From positions 3,162,001-3,226,000 of the forward strand of contig NZ_JAGSYB010000001.1 of the NCBI RefSeq assembly GCF_025685415.1: a stretch of 64,000 bases of DNA, given 5' to 3'. Each line of letters begins with the position of its first letter. Positions within the stretch are counted from its first letter, which is position 1. Position numbers and translations under genes: made by a program. This DNA is from Terriglobus aquaticus. GTDB lineage: Bacteria; Acidobacteriota; Terriglobia; Terriglobales; Acidobacteriaceae. Below the pieces are notes generated by a model that saw only the letters and a list, made by a program, of their open reading frames with translations, made no database searches and had not been told where the DNA came from. Shown in pieces: positions 27,224 through 36,380 of the stretch.

Positions 27224-28729
27224 CTAGCTGAGCAGTTCCTGCAGCTTGTTGATCGTGGAGTTCAGGGCCTTGTCGGTGCGGCGCTGCTCGTCGATCTTCG
27301 CGATGGAGTGCATGACGGTGGTGTGGTGTTTGCCACCGAATTGCCGGCCGATTTCGGGCAGCGACGCTTCCGTCATCTGCTTGGCAAGGTACATGGCGAT
27401 CTGGCGCGGCACCACGATTTGGCGCGAGTTGTTCTTCTGCTTCAGTTCGCTGATCTTCATGCCGAACTGTTCGGCGGTGGCGCGCTGAATCGCCTCAATG
27501 GTGATCTTGCGCACCTGCGTGTCGATGAACTGCTTTAGGCACTGCTGCGCAGTGGCGAGCGTGATATCCACATGGTGCAGGCTGGTCCATGCCATCAGGC
27601 GCACGAGCGCGCCTTCCAACTCGCGCACGTTGGTGCGCACGTTGCCAGCGATGAACATGGCAACGTCAGTCGGCAGCACGGCCTGCTCGTTCTCGGCCTT
27701 CTTCTGCAGGATGGCGACCTTGGTCTCCAAATCGGGCGGCTGGATATCGGCAATCAGGCCCCACTCAAACCGCGAGCGTAGGCGGTCTTCAAAGTCGGCC
27801 AGCTCTTTCGGCGGACGATCGCTCGCGATGACGATCTGGCGCATGCTCTCGTGCAGCGCGTTGAAGGTGTGGAAGAACTCTTCCTGCGTGCGTTCCTTGC
27901 CGGCCAGGAACTGGATGTCGTCGATGAGCAGGACATCGACCGTGCGGTATTTGTCGCGGAAGCTGGTCTGCCGGTTGTTGCGCATCGAGTCGATCATCTC
28001 GTTGGTGAACTTTTCACCGGAAACGTACGAGATTGAAAAGTGCGGATTGCGGCGCTTCACTTCATGCCCGATGGCGTGCATCAGGTGCGTCTTGCCCAGG
28101 CCCACGCCGCCGTAGAGGAAGAGCGGGTTGTAGGCCTTGCTGGGCCGCTCGGCCACGGCAAGCGAACCCGCGTGCGCGAACTGGTTGCCGCTGCCGATGA
28201 CGAAGTTGTCGAAGAGGTAGCGCGGGTTCAGTTGCGCGGCAGAATTCCAATCAAAGCGCGACTGTTCTGTCGTGGGCGCCTGGGGTGCCGCGGGGCGGTT
28301 GGGGCTAAGGCCGCCGTGATGGTTGCTGTAAGAAGCGGCGTGCGGCGCGCTGTGTGGTGCCGGCTGCGAGGCGTTCTGGGGCGCGTTGGGCGAGTGCGAT
28401 GAGGCCGGAGCGAAGCCGCCGTCTTCGCGCGTTTTTACCTCGCGCGGCTGCGGATTGGTGGGATCGGTCTCTGCGGTAACGTAGCGGATCTCATCGACCT
28501 CGAGGCCCATGTTGTCGATGGCTTCGTGGATCAGGTCGTGGTAGCGGTCCAGCAGCGGCTCAAACTGCGACGAGGGGATGCGTACGAACAGGGTTCGCCC
28601 GTTCATATGGCTGAAACGCGTGGGCTTGAGCCAGGTCTGAAAATTCTGGCGATTCACCCGCATTTCCAGCGCGCCCAGAATGCGCATCCAGTCGTTCACC
28701 GTAACCGCCGCTAAGGGAGCAAAACTCAT
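27224..28729 (-). CDS. dnaA: Chromosomal replication initiator DnaA
   Basis: 501 residues from ATG 28729, which is preceded by AGGAAA at ~10 nt; ATG 28768 would add 13 residues. Domain I (~1-85) has WMRILGALEMRVNRQNF; a Gln/Pro/Ala/His-rich linker (domain II, ~95-165) is longer than in many species. Domain III has Walker A GGVGLGKTHLMHAIG and Walker B VLLIDDIQFLAGK; domain IV has the DNA-binding signature GGKHHTTVMHSIAKI. It binds DnaA boxes and loads the replicative helicase. The neighbours are not dnaN, rpmH or gyrB, and the region upstream lacks consensus DnaA boxes. Confidence 0.98.
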   Translation of the reverse strand: MSFAPLAAVTVNDWMRILGALEMRVNRQNFQTWLKPTRFSHMNGRTLFVRIPSSQFEPLLDRYHDLIHEAIDNMGLEVDEIRYVTAETDPTNPQPREVKTREDGGFAPASSHSPNAPQNASQPAPHSAPHAASYSNHHGGLSPNRPAAPQAPTTEQSRFDWNSAAQLNPRYLFDNFVIGSGNQFAHAGSLAVAERPSKAYNPLFLYGGVGLGKTHLMHAIGHEVKRRNPHFSISYVSGEKFTNEMIDSMRNNRQTSFRDKYRTVDVLLIDDIQFLAGKERTQEEFFHTFNALHESMRQIVIASDRPPKELADFEDRLRSRFEWGLIADIQPPDLETKVAILQKKAENEQAVLPTDVAMFIAGNVRTNVRELEGALVRLMAWTSLHHVDITLATAQQCLKQFIDTQVRKITIEAIQRATAEQFGMKISELKQKNNSRQIVVPRQIAMYLAKQMTEASLPEIGRQFGGKHHTTVMHSIAKIDEQRRTDKALNSTINKLQELLS

Positions 28730-29543
28730 TCCGCTGATTTCCTGTCCGTTCTCGCGCAGCAGTGGCACGTGCAGCGCGTCGGTGCTCGGGCAGCAGGCGG
28801 TCCCTTACTCAGGGCGGCGTGCGTTGCCGGTCACTCTGTCTATCCAAACCGCAAAGCGCCGAGGCGTTGCGGGAGCAAAGGGAAGCAAGTTGGGCAGATC
28901 ATAAAATGTCTGCCTGCAAACACAGCATGTCGTTGCCGCGCAAACCTGCGCAGCGTGCAAGCAACCTGCTGTGTTGTGAAGACCGCCTTCGGGACAGTGC
29001 CCGGGGGAGGCTGGTATTAGGTGGCGCAGGAACGTTGCGGTGACCGGCTCTTTCCGTACTCGTCCAGCTTCTGCAATCGTTCTGAAATCTTGCGAACGAG
29101 CCCAATCGTAGCACGTTCACGATGGCGTTTTGAAAGAGGCATGAACGCAAAAAAAGAATCAGTTTGCGGCTTGCACCACCTGCACTGCAATGCCGCTTGC
29201 GGTCTACCACGGAAGTGTTAGAGGGCACAAAAACACTTGCAAAGACAAGGATTTCTGCGGTACGACGGCTGCCGAAATGGAGCTGCGAGCAAGCCGGTCC
29301 GCCGTAGTTGTACATGGGAAACGGGTTAGCCAATGAGGTGCGTTTCGGTGCCCTCGGCTGCCGCTCACTCACCTTTGGCCCTCGACTGATTAGGCGACGT
29401 CTCCGGCTGAAATGGCGCACGGCAATCGATCTCATTCGAGAGGTTTAGAAGAAAGCTTTCCTGGCGTCTCTCTGTGGCGCGGGCCGCCTACGGTATCCCA
29501 TGCAGGAAAGCGGCCAGCCGGTGCGGACCACTACACTTGACCC
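28730..29543. other. Non-coding region upstream of dnaA
   Basis: 814 bp between the divergent dnaA and BNR-repeat genes. Short frames here lack codon bias or ribosome binding sites. A possible minus-strand -10 (TATGAT, complement at 28898-28903) lies ~170 bp before the dnaA start without a good -35. A nested inverted repeat lies at 28919-28975. Two A-rich patches occur (about 29146-29160 and 29225-29250). No TTATCCACA-type DnaA boxes or near matches are visible on either strand, so I do not call an origin. Confidence 0.6.
28919..28975. repeat. Nested inverted repeat upstream of dnaA
   Basis: Three nested stems: AACACAGCA (28919-28927) with TGCTGTGTT (28967-28975), GTTGC (28932-28936) with GCAAC (28961-28965), and GCGCA (28938-28942) with TGCGC (28947-28951) around the loop AACC. 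It could be a structured RNA leader or a protein-binding site. Function is unknown. Confidence 0.4.
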
Positions 29544-30689
29544 ATGGGACTGCCCGCGTTCGCAGGAAGGTTGATGCTGGTCTGGCTCGGCTGCGCCGCG
29601 GTGGCGGGCCCGCTGCACGCGCAATTCACGCTGCAGGATTCCGGCACAACCGCCGACCTTCGCGGCATTGTGAACGTGGGCAACGGCACGGCATGGGCCA
29701 GCGGAACGCACGGCACGGTGCTGCGCACCGAGGACAGCGGCTTCGTGTGGCAGGGATGCTCGGTGCCGCCCGGCGCGGAGCAGCTCGACTTCCGCGGCAT
29801 CCAGGCCTTCGACGATCAGACCGCAATCGTGATGAGTAGCGGCAAGGGCGACCTGTCGCGTGTCTACAAGACAACCGACGGATGCAAGTCGTGGAAGCTG
29901 GTGTTTACGAATCCGGATGCGGATGGGTTCTTCGACGCGATCAGCATGTCACCCAGCGGAGCTGTGGTGATGGGCGATCCCGTTGGGGGCGTCTTTGCAT
30001 TCTTTGTATCGGATCGCGATGAGCAGAAGTGGGTGTCGCTAAACAGTCCTCATTCAGGGACGAAGGCGCCTGAAGCGCTGCCGGGCGAGGCTCTGTTTGC
30101 AGCAAGCAATTCTTCGATGGACGCGAACGGTGGGAATTGCGTGGGGTTTGTGACCGGTGGTCTTCCCGGCGCCGCAATTTACCTGCCCGATCTGCGCACG
30201 ATGCCCGGCGATACATCTCCGGAGCGTACTGCAGCTTTCTGGACCACATACAAGCGCTACCCATTGCCTCTGGCACGCTCAGCAAGCGGAGGTGCCTTCT
30301 CCGTTCGAGACATGTCAGACGGCAAAAACGAGTACTGGATCATCGTTGGAGGAGATTACAGCAAACCAGATCAGACCGCTGGAACGGCTGTAACTGTCAG
30401 AGGTGCTGCTCTCTCCAGCATTCGAAAAGCGTTGCCGTCCCAAACTCCTCCCCACGGCTATCGCTCCTCCGTCGCATTCGACAGGCACGCTGGAGCGTGG
30501 ATCGCCGTCGGACCGAACGGGACCGACGTGTCCACTGATATAGGTCGCAACTGGCGTGCGTTGAAGCCGGGCTTCGGAGACGATCCGAATGCCGACAAGC
30601 AGTGGAATGCGCTCTCGCTGCCGTATGTCGTAGGGCCGCACGGCCGCATCGGACGGCTGCGCGACGATGCGTTGTCGCCAGGCAAGTAA
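29544..30689 (+). CDS. Exported BNR/sortilin-type beta-propeller protein
   Basis: 381 residues. A signal peptide (LMLVWLGCAAVAGPLHAQ) precedes repeated BNR-like blades: GIVNVGNGTAWASGTHGTV, RVYKTTDGCKSWKLVF and GPNGTDVSTDIGRNWRAL. This pattern occurs in Ycf48-like/sortilin-type propellers of unknown ligand in acidobacteria. An alternative start at 29574 would shorten the n-region. It is divergent from dnaA and unrelated by operon to the next gene (114 bp gap). Confidence 0.75.
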   Translation: MGLPAFAGRLMLVWLGCAAVAGPLHAQFTLQDSGTTADLRGIVNVGNGTAWASGTHGTVLRTEDSGFVWQGCSVPPGAEQLDFRGIQAFDDQTAIVMSSGKGDLSRVYKTTDGCKSWKLVFTNPDADGFFDAISMSPSGAVVMGDPVGGVFAFFVSDRDEQKWVSLNSPHSGTKAPEALPGEALFAASNSSMDANGGNCVGFVTGGLPGAAIYLPDLRTMPGDTSPERTAAFWTTYKRYPLPLARSASGGAFSVRDMSDGKNEYWIIVGGDYSKPDQTAGTAVTVRGAALSSIRKALPSQTPPHGYRSSVAFDRHAGAWIAVGPNGTDVSTDIGRNWRALKPGFGDDPNADKQWNALSLPYVVGPHGRIGRLRDDALSPGK

Positions 30690-30803
30690 AGGTACTCCAC
30701 CTCCGCCGCAACTCCGCAGCTTTCCCGCCACCTCACGCCATAGGCGACACGGAGGCAATCGCCTGCGCTCCCTTGCATCCCACCGAAGCGAGTGAGGATG
30801 ACA

Positions 30804-31328
30804 ATGGCAGACCTGAAGGTACCCGTAGGCAACGACGACCACTGTGCCGGCGATGAAAGTGCGGCGGTCACGCTGGTGGAGTACGGCGACTTCCAGTGCC
30901 CCGACTGCGGCGTGGCGTACCCGATCGTCAAGCAGTTGCAGAAGCACTTCGGCGACGACCTGCGCTTTGTGTACCGCAACTTCCCTCTTCCCATGCACGA
31001 GTTCGCGGAGACCGCCGCAGAGGCCGCGGAGTTCGCCGGCAGCAAGGGCAAGTACTGGGAGATGCACGACGCCCTGTTCGAGCACCAGGAAGAGTTCAGC
31101 GAAACGTTCTTCGGTGATCTCGCGGAACAGGTAGACCTGAACCCGGCTGCGCTAAGCCGCGCGCTCGAGAACGAAAGCTTCGAGGACAAGATCGAGGACG
31201 ACGTGAACTCCGGCGAGCAGAGCGGCGTACACGGAACGCCCACGTTCTTCATCAACGGGAAACTGCACGACGACAGCTACGACCTGGCAACCCTGCGCGC
31301 CGCGATTGAGGCAGCCGTAGAGAAATAG
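30804..31328 (+). CDS. DsbA-like thioredoxin-fold protein (cytoplasmic)
   Basis: 174 residues. GAGG at 30794-30797 sits 6 nt before ATG 30804, which is preferred over GTG 30792 and ATG 30798. The active site CPDC (Cys32, Cys35) lies in EYGDFQCPDCG, and the cis-Pro loop is GTPTFF. The insert of helices (EFAETAAEAAEFAGSKGKYW) is typical of DsbA/FrnE/2-hydroxychromene-isomerase-like folds. There is no signal peptide, so it should act in the cytoplasm, unlike DsbA itself. It is followed 92 bp later by an AhpD-like gene, suggesting a redox-related pair. Confidence 0.88.
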   Translation: MADLKVPVGNDDHCAGDESAAVTLVEYGDFQCPDCGVAYPIVKQLQKHFGDDLRFVYRNFPLPMHEFAETAAEAAEFAGSKGKYWEMHDALFEHQEEFSETFFGDLAEQVDLNPAALSRALENESFEDKIEDDVNSGEQSGVHGTPTFFINGKLHDDSYDLATLRAAIEAAVEK

Positions 31329-31420
31329 TCTCAAAGACTCGCGCTGCTTGATCCAGAGGCAGCGTGGGCTGCTGCCTCATGGTCGAGACGCTTCACGATT
31401 GCAATTCGCAGGAGATTGAC

Positions 31421-31987
31421 ATGGCACGCCTGGAACCCATTGCACCCGGTGCTCTGACGGATGAGCAGCGTAAGTTGCACGAGACCATGCTTGAGGGGAT
31501 TCGCAAAAACCTGAAAGGCTTCGTCACCGAACGCGAGGACGGCGCGCTGGTCGGACCATTCCCGGCGATGCTGCACTTCCCGAAGCTGGGCACCGCGGCG
31601 TGGAGCGTCTTCACCGCGCTGAGTGAGGTGAGCACGCTGCCCAAGCCTGCGCACGAGATTGCGATTCTGGTCACGGGTGCGCGCATGCACTCGCGGTACG
31701 AGTTGTACTCGCACGAGGTCGTCGCGCAGCAGGCCGGGCTTGAGCAGGCAAAGATCGCGACGATCACGGCAGGCAACCGTCCCGCGGACCTGAGCCGTGA
31801 CGAGGGCATCGCGTACGACGTGGCGAGCGTGTTGAGCGCGGGCGGCCAACTGCAGGAGAGCACGTACCAGCAGGCCTTGAGCGCCTTTGGCGAGCGGGGC
31901 TGTGCGGAGTTGTTCTACCTGATTGGCTGCTACCAGATGATCAGCACGCTGCTCAATGCGTATGACGTGAGCGTGCCGGGGCGGTAG
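31421..31987 (+). CDS. Carboxymuconolactone decarboxylase (AhpD-like) family protein
   Basis: 188 residues. AGGAGA lies 5 nt before ATG 31421. The CMD core includes PAHEIAILVTGARMHSRYELYSHEVVAQQAG with the conserved Glu and His; the CxxC of true AhpD peroxidase partners is absent, so the activity is not assigned. Many family members are small alpha-helical enzymes acting on lactones or hydroperoxides. Its position just after the DsbA-like gene suggests co-transcription. Confidence 0.8.
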   Translation: MARLEPIAPGALTDEQRKLHETMLEGIRKNLKGFVTEREDGALVGPFPAMLHFPKLGTAAWSVFTALSEVSTLPKPAHEIAILVTGARMHSRYELYSHEVVAQQAGLEQAKIATITAGNRPADLSRDEGIAYDVASVLSAGGQLQESTYQQALSAFGERGCAELFYLIGCYQMISTLLNAYDVSVPGR

Positions 31988-32001
31988 GCGTTGCCGCGTT
32001 G

Positions 32002-32610
32002 CTAGCTCTTTACGAGTGGCGGCAGTTCGTTCCATCGGCTGATCACGCGGGTGTCGCGCTCCCATCCGAGCACGCTGATGCTCGCCGTGGAGAGTGCTAG
32101 ATGTTCGCCCATCTCGCCGCCCTGCGCCGGGCCCGGTCCGATCCATACGCCAGCCAGGATGCGGAAGAAGTGGGCATGCGCGAAGAGGGCGCAGCGGCCT
32201 CCGTGCTGCAGGCAGCGGTCAATCACAGCTTGCGCGCGGGCACTTACTTCCTGCAGCGATTCGCCGCCCGTGATTGGGCTGCGCCACACGTTCCAGTCGG
32301 GAATCTGTTCGCGAATCTCTGGCGTGGATTTGCCTTCGAACTCGCCGTAATTCCACTCCTGCAGATTCGGCTCAATCTGCGCGGCGGCGTGTACGCCGGC
32401 CAGCTTCGCGGTCTCCTGTGCGCGCTGGCGCGGACTGGTCAGCACCAGGTCAAACTGCACCTTGGCCAGCACAGGCTCGAGCGCAGCGGCTTGCTCGCGG
32501 CCATGATCGGTCAGCGGCAGATCGGTGTAGCTGGTGTGCGCGCCGCTCTTCGACCACTCGGTTTCACCATGACGGATGAGCCACAACTCGGCTTTGCTCG
32601 CGTTTGCCAT
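32002..32610 (-). CDS. Histidine phosphatase (phosphoglycerate mutase-like)
   Basis: 202 residues. The start at 32610 (MANASKAELWLIRHGETEW) places the catalytic RHG motif at ~14-16; a longer frame would add 30 non-conserved residues. The family motifs are LIRHGETEWS, TSPRQRAQET, and a C-terminal CALFAHAHFFR with the second catalytic His. It may be a phosphoglycerate-mutase-like phosphatase of broad specificity (such as cobC/SixA relatives); the substrate is not known. It is convergent with the CMD gene with only 14 bp between stops. Confidence 0.88.
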   Translation of the reverse strand: MANASKAELWLIRHGETEWSKSGAHTSYTDLPLTDHGREQAAALEPVLAKVQFDLVLTSPRQRAQETAKLAGVHAAAQIEPNLQEWNYGEFEGKSTPEIREQIPDWNVWRSPITGGESLQEVSARAQAVIDRCLQHGGRCALFAHAHFFRILAGVWIGPGPAQGGEMGEHLALSTASISVLGWERDTRVISRWNELPPLVKS

Positions 32611-32648
32611 GGCACCAGTGTAGCCAGTGGCTTCAGCAAAGCGCAGCG

Positions 32649-33572
32649 CTACTGCGGGTCGTTCTCGCTCGGCATCTTGCCGACAAACGGCGAGCAGCAA
32701 ACTGTGCCGCTGGGCTCGTACTCCATCAACTCGACGCGCGAGTGGTCCGGGTCGAACACGTTCAGTTGCACCTTGCCGTCGCGGCCCATCTGGCTGGTGG
32801 TGCAGTTGTGCGTGTCGCAGCCGTTGGCCTTGAACTGCGCAATCGCCGTGTCCATCTTGCGCACGCCCAGCGAGAAGTGATTCGACACGCCACGCTGTTC
32901 GGCGCTCGCATCCGGCTTCACGTTCAGCATGAACTCGATCCAGTCCGTGCCGTTCGGCACCTGTTGCGAGATGAAGTCGGTCACGCCATCGTGCATGCCG
33001 CCGTGCCAGTAGGGCTTGAACCCGAGCACGTCGCGGTAGAACGTGTTTTCCTTGTCGCCACTTCCCACTACAAAGCCGGCATGGATGATGCGGTGCGAGA
33101 CGCCGTTATCGTGCGCGGGTACCTTGGGTGTGGGCGTGCGGCGATCGACGAAGACGACGGTGTTGCCCTCAGGATCGTGCACGGCAAGTCGGCCTGCGCT
33201 GACCGGACCGACCGGCGTAATCCCCTTGGCCTTCAGGTAAGCCTGCATGGCGGGCACACTGGTGGTGCGAAGGCCCACGGCCAGCAGCCGGCCGCTCGGA
33301 GCATCGGCGTGGAACGGTCCGCTCGCGGTCTCGATCCATTGGCCGCGATTCACGGGGTAGACCGTGTCCTGCTGCGAGCCGGGCAGGGTCTGCTTTGCGA
33401 AGCCTAGCTCCTTGCCATAGAACGCCTCGGCGGCGGCCTCGTCACTCACCGCAAACTCCACGAAAGCGATGCCGGTGATGGGCGGCCGCTGCGGAGCAGT
33501 TTGCGCGGACAACATGGCGGTGTGCAGTGCGGGTGCAAGGGCGAACAGGGCGAGGCGGACCAGGGAGCGCAT
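32649..33572 (-). CDS. Exported double-VOC (glyoxalase-fold) protein
   Basis: 307 residues. ATG 33572 opens a signal peptide (RSLVRLALFALAPALHTAMLSAQ); GTG 33581 is an alternative. Two vicinal-oxygen-chelate domains follow (~35-150, GIAFVEFAVSDEAAAEAFY; ~165-300, ISHRIIHAGFVVGSGD-like start and FDPDHSRVELMEY). A His/Glu set typical of VOC metal sites is present, but no specific enzyme can be named. It lies 56 bp downstream of dnaG on the same strand. Confidence 0.75.
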   Translation of the reverse strand: MRSLVRLALFALAPALHTAMLSAQTAPQRPPITGIAFVEFAVSDEAAAEAFYGKELGFAKQTLPGSQQDTVYPVNRGQWIETASGPFHADAPSGRLLAVGLRTTSVPAMQAYLKAKGITPVGPVSAGRLAVHDPEGNTVVFVDRRTPTPKVPAHDNGVSHRIIHAGFVVGSGDKENTFYRDVLGFKPYWHGGMHDGVTDFISQQVPNGTDWIEFMLNVKPDASAEQRGVSNHFSLGVRKMDTAIAQFKANGCDTHNCTTSQMGRDGKVQLNVFDPDHSRVELMEYEPSGTVCCSPFVGKMPSENDPQ

Positions 33573-33628
33573 GTGCGTCACTGTAACGATTGCCTAACGA
33601 CTTCGTCCAGTGGCCCGCTCACTTCGAC

Positions 33629-35413
33629 TTACAACGTACGTAGCTTGCGATGGACGTCCATGATCTCCGCGCCAAGCTGGCGGCGCATCGTATCGTCGCC
33701 GCGACGCTCGGCTTCGGCACTCATGCCGCGCAGTTCGCGCATGCGGCTCTCCAGTCGGCGACGTTCCAGGGCGTGCAAGACGTTGGCGATGTCGGCGGCA
33801 AGCACCTCCGGGTCGACGGGCAGTTCCTCCGCCAGAACGCGTGCCAGCATCTCGCGCGACCGGTCGTCGGGCGCCACGGCCATCGCGTCCACCGGCTCGT
33901 CCAGCGGAGCCTGCGCGAGCGCCTCCAGCAGATCGGCGGCGGCCATGCCCTCCAGCCACTCGGGATGCGCGGCCAGCTCCTGCGCGGCGCGGCGGCGAGC
34001 CTTCTGCTCAGGCGCAAGGGTCAGCGCTCGCAGCAGGATCTTCTCCGTCTCGCTCATCTCTGCCGCGACGGATTGCTTGATGCTGCCCAGCCGCTGCGTC
34101 GCGGCCTGCTGCAGCTCTTTGCGCATCAGGCTGGCGTCCACGCCGAGTTTCTGCGCGGCGTCGGCGGCGAAGTCCAGGCGCGCGATCTCGCTGGGCAGGC
34201 GCCGGATGTGCGGCAAGAGGAAGTTGATCGCCTTCACCTTGGCGTCGGCGGTGCGCTGCGGGAACAGCGCGCGTGCGCGTTCGATCAGGTAGTCGGCGTG
34301 CGGCTTGGCGGTGCGCAGCGCCTCGGCGTACATGGCCACGCCGTGCTGGCGGATGAAGCCGTCGGGATCGAGGCCGCCTTCCAGCGTGACGATGCGGACC
34401 TCGAAGCCTTCCTCCGTCAGCAGCGCCAGCGACTTTTCGGCGGCGTTGGCGCCCGCAGTGTCCGGGTCGAAGTTGACGATGACACGCTTGGTGAAGCGGC
34501 TCAAGAGGCGCACCTGGTGCTCGGTAAACGCGGTGCCGCTGGTCGCGATCACGGGCTGAATGCCGGCGGAAAACACTCGCAGGCAATCCATCTGGCCTTC
34601 CACCAAGAGGCCGTAGTTCTGGTCGCGCATGGGCTGCTTGGCGCGGTGCAGGTTGAACAGGACGCTGCCTTTGCTATAAAGCGCGGTCTCCGGCGAGTTC
34701 AGGTACTTCGGCCCACTCTTCTCGTCGCTGTCCAGCGCGCGCGCGGTAAAGGCGATGGTGCGGCCCTGCTCATTCGCAATGGGGAAGGTGATGCGCTTGC
34801 GGAAGCGGGCGTACATGGGACCAACGGGGCGGCTATCATCGCTCTGCTCCTTGCTGCTGAACAGGCCGCTCAACCGCAGCGCTTCCTCAGGGAAGTGCCG
34901 CGCCATCGCGTCGCGCATCGCGTTGAAGTCGTCGGGCGCGTAGCCGATGCGGAACTGCTTCTGCATCTCCGGTGAGACGTCGCGACTGGTCAGGTACTCG
35001 CGTGCGCGTGCCGCCTCGGGCTGTTGCAGCGCCTGCTCAAAGTACTGCGTCGCGGCTTCATGCAGGTCCAGCAACTGCTTGCGCAGACCGGCCTCGCGCG
35101 CCTCCTCGGGGCTGGCGAACTCGCGCTTGGGCATGGGGATGCCCATCTTGCCGGCAACCGTGCGGACGGCTTCGGGAAAGGTGACGTTCTCCAGCTTCTG
35201 AATGAAGGTGAAGACATCACCCTTGGCGTGGCAGCCGAAGCAGTAGAAGTAGCCGTGCGTGGCATTCACGCTGAACGACGGCGACTTCTCCTTGTGGAAC
35301 GGGCACAGGCCATTCCAATTCTGCGCGCCGGCCTTGCGCAGCTTCACGTAGTCGCCAATCACCTTGACGATGTCGGTCTGCTGCTTCAGAGTCTGGGCGA
35401 AGTTGTCGGCCAT
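33629..35413 (-). CDS. dnaG: DNA primase DnaG
   Basis: 594 residues. The N-terminal CHC2 zinc finger is CPFH...YCFGC (~37-61). The Toprim core contains LLVEGQMDCLRV, IATSGTA and NFDPDTAGANAAEKSL with the acidic metal residues. The C-terminal helicase-interaction region (~430-594) is less conserved. It makes RNA primers for replication together with DnaB. In this genome segment it lies after trpC, trpF and a small membrane-protein gene, and rpoD does not follow it, unlike in many bacteria. Confidence 0.97.
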   Translation of the reverse strand: MADNFAQTLKQQTDIVKVIGDYVKLRKAGAQNWNGLCPFHKEKSPSFSVNATHGYFYCFGCHAKGDVFTFIQKLENVTFPEAVRTVAGKMGIPMPKREFASPEEAREAGLRKQLLDLHEAATQYFEQALQQPEAARAREYLTSRDVSPEMQKQFRIGYAPDDFNAMRDAMARHFPEEALRLSGLFSSKEQSDDSRPVGPMYARFRKRITFPIANEQGRTIAFTARALDSDEKSGPKYLNSPETALYSKGSVLFNLHRAKQPMRDQNYGLLVEGQMDCLRVFSAGIQPVIATSGTAFTEHQVRLLSRFTKRVIVNFDPDTAGANAAEKSLALLTEEGFEVRIVTLEGGLDPDGFIRQHGVAMYAEALRTAKPHADYLIERARALFPQRTADAKVKAINFLLPHIRRLPSEIARLDFAADAAQKLGVDASLMRKELQQAATQRLGSIKQSVAAEMSETEKILLRALTLAPEQKARRRAAQELAAHPEWLEGMAAADLLEALAQAPLDEPVDAMAVAPDDRSREMLARVLAEELPVDPEVLAADIANVLHALERRRLESRMRELRGMSAEAERRGDDTMRRQLGAEIMDVHRKLRTL

Positions 35414-35480
35414 GCTTCAGGACAAGTGTATTCAGCCCAACGCGAACGCGGAATCGGCCAGGCGAGACGGTCGCTTTTCG

Positions 35481-35645
35481 CTAGCGATGCATCGCGAACG
35501 AGACGAATGCGGTGATCACCGCCGCGATGATCCCAAAGCTGAGGATGCCGATGAACCAGGCGGCGCGGCGCTCCTGCTCGCGCGTGGGCTGCGTGATGCC
35601 GAAGACCTGAATGAACGCGCGCGCGAGGAAGAGAAGAAGTCGCAT
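35481..35645 (-). CDS. 54-residue membrane protein between trpF and dnaG
   Basis: ATG 35645 to TAG 35481 encodes 54 residues: an N-terminal hydrophobic/basic helix (MRLLLFLARAFIQVFGI), a polar linker (TQPTREQERRAA) and one strong membrane segment (WFIGILSFGIIAAVITAFVS). It starts 3 bp after the trpF stop codon, so it is probably translated with it, and ends 67 bp before the dnaG start. I do not recognise a named family; the sequence is what a conserved small inner-membrane protein would look like. Confidence 0.65.
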   Translation of the reverse strand: MRLLLFLARAFIQVFGITQPTREQERRAAWFIGILSFGIIAAVITAFVSFAMHR

Positions 35646-35648
35646 ACC

Positions 35649-36353
35649 TTACCGGATGTCTGCTGATGCTAACGGACGCGCGGCTGCGTTGCGGGCGGCT
35701 TCGATGAACGCCTGCAGCCGCGCAGGGTCCTTGCGGCCCGGAGTGCCGGTTTCCACGCCGCTGGAGATGTCGACGCCCCACGGCTGCATCATCTCAATCG
35801 CATCGGCCACGTTGCCGGCGTGCAGGCCACCCGCGGCGATCACCCGGTAGTTCAAGCCCCGCAACGCGGCGTGCGCGGCGGCCCAATCCAGCGCAATGCC
35901 GGTGCCGCCAGTCTGTTGCGCGGTGCGGGAGTCGATCAGCATCGCATCGGCGCTTCCGTCTTCCGCGACTTCGCGCGCAGCGGCGGTGAACTGGGAACGT
36001 TGCTGGTCGGCCGTGCGGTCGGTCCACCACGGCAGCACCTGGATCACGCTGCAGCGCTCGGCGTCGCCGAAGTAGGCGCGCAGCCGTTCGCTCAGGGTGT
36101 AGTCCGGGCCGCCGTGCATCTGCACACCGGTTAGACCGGCCTCCTCCACCGTGCGCACGATGGTGTCGTAGTCCAGGGTGGTGAAGACGCCGATCTTCTC
36201 CAGGCCCGGCAGTTGCGACGTGATCGCGGCCACGCGCTCGGCGGTCACCAGGCGTTTGCCGTGGGCAAAGATAAAGCCGACTGCGTCCGCGCCCAACTCC
36301 GCGGCCAAGAGGCAGTCGTCCAGATTCGTGTTGCCGCAGATTTTGATCCACAT
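35649..36353 (-). CDS. trpF: Phosphoribosylanthranilate isomerase
   Basis: 234 residues, slightly longer than the usual ~205. The N-terminus MWIKICGNT carries the KICG catalytic cysteine region; QMHGG and AAGGLHAGN are phosphate-loop motifs; the C-terminus has GVDISSGVET. It isomerises phosphoribosylanthranilate in tryptophan synthesis (cytosol). It lies 27 bp downstream of trpC, with AAGG before its start. trpB and trpA do not follow; dnaG does. Confidence 0.95.
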   Translation of the reverse strand: MWIKICGNTNLDDCLLAAELGADAVGFIFAHGKRLVTAERVAAITSQLPGLEKIGVFTTLDYDTIVRTVEEAGLTGVQMHGGPDYTLSERLRAYFGDAERCSVIQVLPWWTDRTADQQRSQFTAAAREVAEDGSADAMLIDSRTAQQTGGTGIALDWAAAHAALRGLNYRVIAAGGLHAGNVADAIEMMQPWGVDISSGVETGTPGRKDPARLQAFIEAARNAAARPLASADIR

Positions 36354-36380
36354 ACGAAAAGCCTTGAGCGGGTAAGCGAA

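Noticed and set aside
28730-29543. Origin of replication next to dnaA
   Set aside because: No DnaA boxes or clear AT-rich unwinding element on either strand; only a nested repeat is visible.
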